From NCBI GenBank assembly GCA_030668875.1, contig DAOVER010000003.1, positions 67,395 to 110,672 of the forward strand: a stretch of 43,278 nucleotides of DNA, given 5' to 3'. A program made the translations under genes and the position numbers. A model generated the notes under the pieces. It saw only the letters and a program-made list of their open reading frames with translations. It did no database searches and was not told the origin of the DNA. Source of the stretch: Candidatus Heimdallarchaeota archaeon. GTDB lineage: Archaea > Asgardarchaeota > Heimdallarchaeia > Heimdallarchaeales > Heimdallarchaeaceae. This document shows, piece after piece, positions 33,494 to 40,327 of the stretch; positions within the stretch are counted from its first letter, which is position 1; each line of letters opens with the position of its first letter.

Positions 33494-34324
33494 TCACAAA
33501 CGTGCTGTTATCCATTTTGAGACATCATTGAATGCTTTTGCTCTTATCTCCTCTTTTTCTGTATAGACTTCATGTTTAGCATTCTTGTATACAATAAATT
33601 CTTTGTCTTCTGTCTTTAAATCCTCAAAGAGCTCCTTTTCACCTATTATCATTACATCATTACTTCCTTTTTGCATGAGAACAGGAATTTGTATTTTACC
33701 AATCTCATCCTTAATCTCACTGTAATGATTAATCATAGCAATACCCATTCCAATAGTTCCCGTTTTGTAATCTATCAAAGGATCATTCTTGTAATCTTCA
33801 ACAGATTCTGGATCGGAAGAAATGTTATCAGGATTAATGCCAGCATCTCCTTTTAGTTTTGGAGCAAATTTTACCATGATTTTCGCGAGTATTAATGATA
33901 ATTTAGGAAATTTTGGTGGTGACGTACCACATCCAGAAAGAATCATCCCTTTTAACTCTTCATGGTACTTAATAGCATATCTTTGAGCAGCTAATGAACC
34001 CATAGAATGACCAATCAGAAACAATGGAATATTTGGGTAAGTCTTATTGATTTGTTCAGTCAGAATGTGAGCATCATCAACTAATGTATTCACAGTTGTA
34101 ATATGATTTCGTGTTCCGTCACTCTTCCCATGACCTTTATGATCATGAATGAAAACTGCGAATTTTTCTTTAACCAAATGATCAATTAGATTGGAATATC
34201 TTCTTGAATGTTCACAGAAACCGTGTAAAATTTGAATTACAGCTTTTGGTTTTTTTACTAACCAAGATTTAAAGAACAAGTTATAATCACCTATTCCTTG
34301 AAAATAACCCTCTGTTTGTTCCAT
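33494..34324 (-). CDS. alpha/beta hydrolase, monoacylglycerol-lipase-like
   Basis: This 276-residue hydrolase of the monoacylglycerol lipase / serine aminopeptidase S33 (Hydrolase_4) type has an oxyanion region ILHGFCEHS (about 32-40), DHKGHGKSDG, the nucleophile elbow IGHSMGS (Ser107), an acid at GSNDVMI (Asp223) and His251 in NAKHEVYTE. The triad is complete. Such enzymes cleave monoacylglycerols, lysophospholipids or other esters; the substrate is not fixed by sequence. There is no signal peptide. It converges with the PhoU/TrkA-C gene, 14 bases apart. Confidence 0.9.
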   Translation of the reverse strand: MEQTEGYFQGIGDYNLFFKSWLVKKPKAVIQILHGFCEHSRRYSNLIDHLVKEKFAVFIHDHKGHGKSDGTRNHITTVNTLVDDAHILTEQINKTYPNIPLFLIGHSMGSLAAQRYAIKYHEELKGMILSGCGTSPPKFPKLSLILAKIMVKFAPKLKGDAGINPDNISSDPESVEDYKNDPLIDYKTGTIGMGIAMINHYSEIKDEIGKIQIPVLMQKGSNDVMIIGEKELFEDLKTEDKEFIVYKNAKHEVYTEKEEIRAKAFNDVSKWITARL

Positions 34325-34376
34325 AGTTAATAAAAAGAGTAGTAATCCTTAAAGATTTCCTACCAAATTACTCTGA

Positions 34377-35273
34377 TTATATTTTTAGAAAGGATTTGAT
34401 TTTGTCAGCTATACCTTTTATGATTTCTTGAATTGCCTGTACATCTTCACCATCATCCTCTATCTCAGAAACTGATAGTTTTTGTATCATAGCTGTGTTG
34501 AAGATATCGTTATAAGGTATTTTTGCAATAACTGTGTTCTTCCCTTGACAGAACTCCTCAATCTCTTGAGACACTTTTTCGTTAATATCAGATTTATTAA
34601 TAACGATATATCCGGGTATTTGAAATTGGATTAAGAGTTCTAAAATTCTTTTTAGATCATGAAGGGCAGAAATTGTTGGTTCAGTTACAACAACAGCTAA
34701 ATCACTCCCTGTAAGAGAACTAATTACAGGACAACCAATACCAGGTGAGCCATCAATCAAAACAAGCTTTTTCTTCTCTTCTTTTGCAACTTCTTCTGCG
34801 ATTTTTCGTACCTGAGCAACAAGAAGACCTGAGCTTTCTTCACCTGGAATTAAGCGAGCATGAACCATTGTACCTATTCTTGTATCAGATTTCATATAAT
34901 GTCCAGAAATCCTTGCATTCATTGAAATAGCTTGTTCAGGACATACATGATAGCAAAGGCCGCAACCTTCACATTTGAAATCATCTATCTGAATACCTTC
35001 AGTTATGGCATCAAATCGACAAGCATCTCTACATAATCCACATTTAGTACATAAATCTTCATCAATTTTGGCAAGTTTCAATCCCTCATATTCGTGTTTC
35101 TCTTTAACATCTGGAGTATAAATGAGATACAAATCAGCTGCATCAACATCTGCATCTGCAAGGATTATATCATCTTTCATTAAATAAGCCAGAGAAGCTA
35201 TCAACGAGCTCTTACCCGTTCCACCTTTTCCAGAAATTACCGTGACTTGTTTAACATCAGTACTTTCATTCAT
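34377..35273 (-). CDS. MinD/NBP35-like ATPase with two inserted [4Fe-4S] motifs
   Basis: This 298-residue ParA/MinD-superfamily P-loop ATPase has a deviant Walker A SGKGGTGKSS (14-23), a switch I region ADADVDAADLYLI, and GSPGIGCPVISSL (Walker B/switch II). Between them sits a two-cluster ferredoxin: CTKCGLCRDAC (Cys 74, 77, 80, 84) and CEGCGLCYHVC (Cys 100, 103, 106, 110). Paired ATPases of this type occur with NifX-fold proteins in the 'orange protein' operon of Desulfovibrio and in many anaerobic archaea, where they are thought to insert or assemble metal clusters. The start overlaps the end of the upstream MinD gene by 8 bases, so the two are translationally coupled. Confidence 0.92.
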   Translation of the reverse strand: MNESTDVKQVTVISGKGGTGKSSLIASLAYLMKDDIILADADVDAADLYLIYTPDVKEKHEYEGLKLAKIDEDLCTKCGLCRDACRFDAITEGIQIDDFKCEGCGLCYHVCPEQAISMNARISGHYMKSDTRIGTMVHARLIPGEESSGLLVAQVRKIAEEVAKEEKKKLVLIDGSPGIGCPVISSLTGSDLAVVVTEPTISALHDLKRILELLIQFQIPGYIVINKSDINEKVSQEIEEFCQGKNTVIAKIPYNDIFNTAMIQKLSVSEIEDDGEDVQAIQEIIKGIADKIKSFLKI

Positions 35274-36108
35274 TTTTAACCATCTCCTCTATGTTGGAAT
35301 ATAAATTCTGAAATTTACTTTCCCATTCGGGAAATCCTTTAACTAATGGAATGCCTACAGAGTTTTGTTTAGCAATTTCCATGTCAAACGGGATTTTCAT
35401 CAATATAGGGACTTTATTCTCTTCGCAATATAATTCTAGTTCATTATTTCCCATGCCATCTTTATTAATTACAACTCCAAATTTCGTTCCAAGCTTATTA
35501 AGAGTCTCAACAACAATTTTCATATCTGACAGTCCAAAAGGAGTTGGTTCCCCTGCCAAAATAACAAAGTCTGCTCCATGTATTGCTTCAACCATAGGAC
35601 AAGCAGATCCTGGAGGAGAATCAACGATTACTATCTTGTCGTTTTTATCTATAGTTTTCATTAATTTACTAATAACTGGAGTAGCAAGTTCTTCTCCAAC
35701 TATAAGCTCACCATAATGAAATATTATATGTTCGTTTTTACCTTCATAGATGTAACCCAAAGGTTTGTCTACTTCTGTAATAGCATTTTCAGGGCAAACG
35801 TAACTACATACGCCACAACCATGACATATTTTGTCAAATAGAAGAATTTGTCCAGGAAGATTTGCTAATGCATTGTACTCACAACTGTCACTACATTTCC
35901 CACATAGGGTGCATATGTCTGTATCTATATCTGGTATAGGTACTGTTGCGGTTGCTATCTTTTTGATATATAAGTCTAGAAAAAGTGAACAATTGGGTTC
36001 TTCAACATCTGCATCAAGTAAATGAGATCCTTCTAAAGAAAGAGCTAAACTTGTTGCAATTAGTGTTTTACCTGTTCCACCTTTGCCAGATGCTACTGCT
36101 ATTCTCAT
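35266..36108 (-). CDS. MinD/NBP35-like ATPase with two inserted [4Fe-4S] motifs
   Basis: This 280-residue paralogue of the ATPase encoded next downstream has Walker A SGKGGTGKTLI (8-18), the LLDADVEEPNCSLFL segment, then CTLCGKCSDSC (Cys 66, 69, 72, 76) and CHGCGVCSYVC (Cys 95, 98, 101, 105), and VDSPPGSACPMVEA in the switch II area. It likely forms a heterodimer with its neighbour, as is usual for adjacent pairs of this family. It begins 18 bases after the second NifX-fold gene. The role in metal-cluster handling is inferred from the operon, not shown. Confidence 0.92.
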   Translation of the reverse strand: MRIAVASGKGGTGKTLIATSLALSLEGSHLLDADVEEPNCSLFLDLYIKKIATATVPIPDIDTDICTLCGKCSDSCEYNALANLPGQILLFDKICHGCGVCSYVCPENAITEVDKPLGYIYEGKNEHIIFHYGELIVGEELATPVISKLMKTIDKNDKIVIVDSPPGSACPMVEAIHGADFVILAGEPTPFGLSDMKIVVETLNKLGTKFGVVINKDGMGNNELELYCEENKVPILMKIPFDMEIAKQNSVGIPLVKGFPEWESKFQNLYSNIEEMVKNE

Positions 36109-36126
36109 CTTGAATTTTTCCTGATT

Positions 36127-36474
36127 TCAATGATCACAACCATCTTTTTGGTCAGCTCTTTTTAGCTTCCCAATCCTTAGAAGATCAATTGTTTCTTGTA
36201 TAGTGCCAGTTGCTCCCACAAAAAGTATTACGCCTAGTTGAGTACAGAGATCAATTGCTCTTCTTCCAATTCCTTTGCAAATGATTGCTTCAGATTTGGT
36301 AGCTAGAAATTCTGCAGGCATGCCAACACCACCAAAATGATTACTCTCATTAGGTATAATTTCCAAAGAATCAGTTTCGTCATCCCAAATACCATAAAAT
36401 GGCACTCTTCCAAAATGTTCTCCAACTAATGAGTTTCTATCATTATTGTCTATTACTGGAATTGCATATTTCAT
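36127..36474 (-). CDS. NifX/NifB-C-terminal-like (dinitrogenase Fe-Mo cofactor) family protein
   Basis: This 115-residue RNase-H-like-fold protein belongs to the dinitrogenase iron-molybdenum cofactor family. It opens MKYAIPVIDNNDRNSLVGEH, then FGRVPFYGIWD; HFGGVGMPAEFL, a Cys in AIICKGIGRRA and the C-terminal DGCDH follow. Free-standing members such as the orange protein bind Mo-, Cu- or Fe-S clusters non-covalently. The His-rich and Cys positions fit metal binding. It is the third gene in the operon, between a second NifX-fold protein and the MinD pair. No nitrogenase genes are present, so nitrogen fixation should not be inferred. Confidence 0.88.
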   Translation of the reverse strand: MKYAIPVIDNNDRNSLVGEHFGRVPFYGIWDDETDSLEIIPNESNHFGGVGMPAEFLATKSEAIICKGIGRRAIDLCTQLGVILFVGATGTIQETIDLLRIGKLKRADQKDGCDH

Positions 36475-36483
36475 TTTATCACC

Positions 36484-36813
36484 TTAGATTTTTTGTAATT
36501 GATTATTTTTCCATTTTTCAACCAATTCCTTCACAGAAATTGCTTTTCCTTGGAACACTTCAACATTGGCTCTTCTTAATGCATTATCTGCATTTGGACC
36601 TAAATGTGGAGCAATAACAGCCTTGACATCCTTTGAAATGAGGAATTGTACAGCTTGAACACCCGCTCCTCCTCGTGCATCAGAAGCAGGATTAGTAAAA
36701 AATTCATAACTGTCAGTATCAGCATCATAAATTGCGTAATAAACAGCTCGACCAAATCTTTCATGCATTATTGATTTTTCATCTTTAACTTCAACAGGTA
36801 TAGCTAATTTCAT
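36484..36813 (-). CDS. NifX-like (dinitrogenase Fe-Mo cofactor) family protein
   Basis: This 109-residue protein of the same fold as its neighbour begins MKLAIPVEVKDEKSIMHERF, then GRAVYYAIYD; GGAGVQAVQFLISKDVKAVI, APHLGPNADNALRRANVEVF and a short basic C-terminus follow. It lacks the CDH tail and internal Cys of the other copy, so the two probably have different metal-binding properties. Its start overlaps the end of the UPF0251 regulator gene by four bases, which indicates translational coupling. Confidence 0.88.
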   Translation of the reverse strand: MKLAIPVEVKDEKSIMHERFGRAVYYAIYDADTDSYEFFTNPASDARGGAGVQAVQFLISKDVKAVIAPHLGPNADNALRRANVEVFQGKAISVKELVEKWKNNQLQKI

Positions 36814-37130
36814 TTTTTCACCTTAGTATTATTGTCTTGTAAGTTTTCTATTGGTTCTTTCTCAAATAACAACGCCTTAACATCAAAGAGAGCAATAGCT
36901 ATTTTTTTATGAGCAATAGCTAGATCGCGACTGAAAGATGCTTGTGATATACCCATTTTTTCAGCAGATTTTACTTGCCTATAACCTTTATAATCTGCAT
37001 AATATATCGCTGTGATTTCTTCTTTGGTTAAATTCACATACTCAATATCCTTCAGGGGTATAGCTTGAGGTTTGAAAATATGTCCATCAAAATCAACACA
37101 TTTACGTTGTATTTTTCGTTTTTGAACCAT
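36810..37130 (-). CDS. UPF0251 / DUF134 family HTH protein
   Basis: This 106-residue protein is the first of the NifX/MinD operon. It has a helix-turn-helix like sigma-70 region 4: VNLTKEEITAIYYADYKGYR then QVKSAEKMGISQASFSRDLA and IAHKKIAIALF. UPF0251 proteins are a small archaeal/bacterial family frequently next to NifX-fold and MinD genes and are presumed regulators. The ATG lies about 28 bases from a TTTTTATTTA box on the minus strand; three 14-base repeats lie just upstream and could be its binding sites. It ends in an ATGA overlap with the next gene. Confidence 0.9.
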   Translation of the reverse strand: MVQKRKIQRKCVDFDGHIFKPQAIPLKDIEYVNLTKEEITAIYYADYKGYRQVKSAEKMGISQASFSRDLAIAHKKIAIALFDVKALLFEKEPIENLQDNNTKVKK

Positions 37131-37176
37131 GCTGAATCAATCTGCTTAACTGATAAATAAAAAGTTTTAGGTGCAT

Positions 37177-37218
37177 AATTATTCGTGGTCAATTATTCAT
37201 GGTCAATTATTCATGGTC
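37177..37218. repeat. three tandem 14-bp direct repeats, candidate operator
   Basis: The unit AATTATTCATGGTC occurs three times head to tail: 37177-37190 (one base different, CG for CA), 37191-37204 and 37205-37218. The block lies in the divergent region between the UPF0251 gene (ATG 37130, minus) and the DppB-like gene (TTG 37292, plus), 47-88 bases from the former, just upstream of its TATA-like box. It is likely to bind a regulator, with UPF0251 the obvious candidate. A slippage-derived repeat is the alternative. Confidence 0.6.
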
Positions 37219-37291
37219 TTTTGTAAAAAAGACGTATAGAAAGTATCATAAATACCTCAAGATTCTTAAGTTATAAGAGCAGAGTGATGTT

Positions 37292-38299
37292 TTGTCTTTA
37301 AGAGGATATATTACTAGAAGAATATTGTATATAGTACCAGTAATGCTAGGTATAACATTGATGAATTTTTCTTTAATAAATGTAAGTCCTGGTGATCCAA
37401 TAATAGTTCGTCTAGGCTTAATTCATTGTGAAACACCTGAATGTTACAACTCTGCTTATAATCGAGAAGCTTTGGAAATGGGTTTACTTGATGAAGAAAT
37501 GTATACTGTTCCATGGTTTGAAAGATATGTTTCTTTTGTAAATGATTTGTTACATTTCGACTTTGGTAAAAGCTGGTATAACACGCAAGCTGGTGATGGG
37601 ATACCCATTTCGGAAATTATAATGGATCATGCACCTTATACGCTGATTCTAAACATAATATCTTTCATCTTATCACTACTAATGTCAACAGCAATAGGAG
37701 TTGTTTCAGCTACAAGACGAAGAAGTGTATGGGATAAAGGTCTTACAATAGCAATGTTGCTGGGGTATTCAATGCCTCTCTTCTGGATAGCAAAATTGCT
37801 GATGTTACTATCGTATGAGCTGTTTAATTTTACAGGAGTTACAAACAAGGACGCATTCATAACACCTATACTCCTTAATCCAGCATTCTACAAGTACTTG
37901 ATACTGCCGACGCTGGCGTTAACGCTAGGACATTTAGTGTTTATGGCAAGATTAATGCGATCACAGCTGTTGGAGATACTAAGACAAGATTACGTAACAA
38001 CGGCGAAAGCAAAAGGAGTATCTAATAGAGGAGTAATATACAAACATGCTTTCAGAAATGGATTGCTACCAATAGTAACAATCATAGGTACCTCATTACC
38101 AGGATTACTAGGTGGAAGTGTTATGGTGGAATCAGTATTTGGATGGCCAGGATTAGGAACAATATTCCTAGAAGGAGCCCTGTTCCGAGATTATCCCATG
38201 ATGATGGCTACGAATACAATCTTTCCATTCTTGTTCTTGGTAGCGAGATTACTGACGGATATAACGTATGTGTTTATCGATCCAAGGATCAAATATTAG
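37292..38299 (+). CDS. ABC transporter permease, DppB/OppB type (lone subunit)
   Basis: This 335-residue integral membrane protein belongs to the peptide/nickel permease family. It starts SLRGYITRRILYIVPVMLG, with SPGDPI, HFDFGKSWY and the EAA segment ILRQDYVTTAKAKGVSNRGV, then HAFRNGLLPIVTIIG and the characteristic end VESVFGWPGLG ... LTDITYVFIDPRIKY. The protein is complete. The TTG start has GTGAT a few bases upstream. Normally it needs a DppC partner, one or two ATPases and a binding protein, none of which are in the window. The 3' half is slightly richer in G+C (about 40-43% in sampled lines) than its surroundings. It may be a relic of a transferred operon. Confidence 0.9.
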   Translation: MSLRGYITRRILYIVPVMLGITLMNFSLINVSPGDPIIVRLGLIHCETPECYNSAYNREALEMGLLDEEMYTVPWFERYVSFVNDLLHFDFGKSWYNTQAGDGIPISEIIMDHAPYTLILNIISFILSLLMSTAIGVVSATRRRSVWDKGLTIAMLLGYSMPLFWIAKLLMLLSYELFNFTGVTNKDAFITPILLNPAFYKYLILPTLALTLGHLVFMARLMRSQLLEILRQDYVTTAKAKGVSNRGVIYKHAFRNGLLPIVTIIGTSLPGLLGGSVMVESVFGWPGLGTIFLEGALFRDYPMMMATNTIFPFLFLVARLLTDITYVFIDPRIKY

Positions 38300-38392
38300 A
38301 GATTCTTTTTCTCCTTCTTTCTTATTTTATATCCCAGTTTCAAAGTATCACAAGATTAAAAATGATTTTTGTATAATACATATAATAGTATC

Positions 38393-40081
38393 ATGAAACC
38401 TTTCTGGAATAAGATTTATCACATCTTTGTTAACCCTGTTTTATTTGTTATAGGGATAATAATCTTTATTCTAGTAATAGTTGCCAAGTTTGTTTTTCTT
38501 CTTTATGAAACACTTATCCCACGAGGTCTACGTGAAATTGTACCTCATATGGTTTTATGGCGAAAATATCTCCTTTATGCTTCCAATTTGCTCGCTCCTC
38601 AAGAAGAGTTTGATGCTATTGAGGTTGAAGAAAAGGTTCATGAATTGATTAGCAAAGAGGACAAAATCAACAAAGCTTATCCCATTCAGAGAGGTGTCGG
38701 TGAAACTTATGATCATGTTCTAATTTTTGTTTTAATCATAGTAGTTTCTATTGTAGCTATTGGTAGTGCAACTCCTAACTTTGATGAATTTGTTGATGAA
38801 GTGCTTGTACGATTACATATTTCTAATCTAGAATGGTATGGTTATCTAATTATCGGAATTGTATTCTCTACTGTTATGGGTATGTTATCAACCATTGCAA
38901 CCATTTTTGGTCCAGTTTATGTACTTTTCCATAAATCTAGCTTGCGGATGGTTCAAATGGGAGCTTACAGCTGGGGAACAATTTATCAAAAACTGGAAAA
39001 CTTATTCTCTTTACCTTATATTGCTTCAAAGGCTTCATTCACCTTTTTCGATGCCCCTCCTATCTCCGAGGAAACTTTCAAAGAATTCAAAGAGGATGTA
39101 ATGGGAGACTTCGGGAAGATTACAAACCGCATTTCTTCAATTTTGAGTTCTTCCTCAATTTCTTTACCTGTTCAAACAAGAGAACTCTATGAAGAACTAT
39201 TATCTACAGAATTAGAAGATAGACTTGATATGACGAAGGTAACTGATTCAACTTCTAGAGCATTCTCCTTACTTATCTGGCAAAGTGAAACAGCAGTCAT
39301 CCCCTGGAGAAGGGAACCTGGTTTACTTGGTTTTGCTGAGAAAAACAATCTCAGTTACAAAGATGCAAAGAATACCTTTGTCTTTATAACAAAAAAACTA
39401 GAAGATGATTTTGTCTCTAAAACATTCTATGATTCTATTCTTCTTACCGGAGCTTTAAAGGGAGTTATCAATACTGAAACAAAATATGAATTGAAATTGA
39501 ATGATCTAGAATATAGCAAATTAGTATTTGCCTTAGCCTTAGGAACACAAAGATTCATTTTAGATCACTTTTCACAAAACAAATTTAGCACACGTTTTAA
39601 AACAAAAATAAAAAATGTTCTTTTCGGATTTATAGTGCCAGTAGTTGAATTAACTTCAGTCTTTATCTCTTATTTTAAACACATAGGAAGTAGTTTCAAG
39701 ATGAATTTTTCAAAGGGATGGCACAACAAATTTGTGCGATTCTTTTATGAAAGATTCCGGGAGATTCAAACAGGATTAAGAGTAAAAGTATATGAAGACA
39801 AAGATGAAGAAGAAACAGAGTTTGAAGAAGGTAAGGAAAAACCCAGAAACATTTTCATCACAGGTTTATTTTTCATATTACAAGTAATTCTTGCCCTACC
39901 TCTTAGTTTATTCTTCTTTGCAAAATTATTCTATTTGATTTTCCGAGAAATCTTTAGAAAGAAGAAATCAGAAGAAGTAAAAAGGAAGAAATTTGAAAAA
40001 GAAATAGCAAAAGAATCTCTCATTACTATGTATGATGAAATCTACTCTAGATTGGTTTTAGACACCTTCTATTATACATAG
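38393..40081 (+). CDS. large uncharacterised membrane protein, paralogue of the protein at 19028-20869
   Basis: This 562-residue homologue of the 613-residue protein has an N-terminal helix pair, IPRGLREIVP, YPIQRGVGE, two helices (about 110-130 and 153-178), FGPVYVLFH, QMGAYSWG, LFSLPY, FTFFDAPPIS, LLIWQSETAVIPWR, LLTGALKGV, YSKLVFALALGTQ, further helices near 415-440 and 505-530, and a C-terminal MYDEIYSRLVL. It lacks the long basic leader of the other copy and has an acidic loop (KDEEETEFEEGKEK) before the last helix. ATG 38393 is preferred to TTG 38369, which would lie in the promoter. The function is unknown; it is not adjacent to any clear partner. Confidence 0.8.
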   Translation: MKPFWNKIYHIFVNPVLFVIGIIIFILVIVAKFVFLLYETLIPRGLREIVPHMVLWRKYLLYASNLLAPQEEFDAIEVEEKVHELISKEDKINKAYPIQRGVGETYDHVLIFVLIIVVSIVAIGSATPNFDEFVDEVLVRLHISNLEWYGYLIIGIVFSTVMGMLSTIATIFGPVYVLFHKSSLRMVQMGAYSWGTIYQKLENLFSLPYIASKASFTFFDAPPISEETFKEFKEDVMGDFGKITNRISSILSSSSISLPVQTRELYEELLSTELEDRLDMTKVTDSTSRAFSLLIWQSETAVIPWRREPGLLGFAEKNNLSYKDAKNTFVFITKKLEDDFVSKTFYDSILLTGALKGVINTETKYELKLNDLEYSKLVFALALGTQRFILDHFSQNKFSTRFKTKIKNVLFGFIVPVVELTSVFISYFKHIGSSFKMNFSKGWHNKFVRFFYERFREIQTGLRVKVYEDKDEEETEFEEGKEKPRNIFITGLFFILQVILALPLSLFFFAKLFYLIFREIFRKKKSEEVKRKKFEKEIAKESLITMYDEIYSRLVLDTFYYT

Positions 40082-40166
40082 ATGTGTCTCTGAGACAATT
40101 ATACTTTTTTGTTAAATGTAGTGTTTTTATTCTTCTTAAGAGATGTTTCGTTATGAAGAGTTCTTA

Positions 40167-40182
40167 TTTTTTTTCATTTTTT
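40167..40182 (+). terminator. T-rich tract after membrane-protein gene
   Basis: An interrupted T-run (TTTTTTTTCATTTTTT) lies about 90 bases after the stop of the 562-residue protein gene and before the next promoter (AAATTTAAATG near 40300). It is a typical archaeal oligo-T terminator. The rest of 40082-40327 shows no gene. Confidence 0.4.
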
Positions 40183-40327
40183 GCCTTCTCTTTAAATCAT
40201 CTAATACTCTGATAGCCTTTTATCTTAAAGTCACATGTTATTACTAGAACAATTTGATTTAACACCAATACGTTTAATTCTCCTTCCTACATACTAAAAT
40301 TTAAATGAATTCAAGCTTTAGAATGAA

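Noticed and set aside
35351..35716. 121-codon plus-strand frame opposite a MinD gene
   Set aside because: It is a shadow of the conserved MinD coding sequence; it has no start context and no recognisable domain.
36127..36813. Nitrogen fixation locus
   Set aside because: The NifX-fold proteins are stand-alone types; no nifH, nifD, nifK, nifE or nifB is present.
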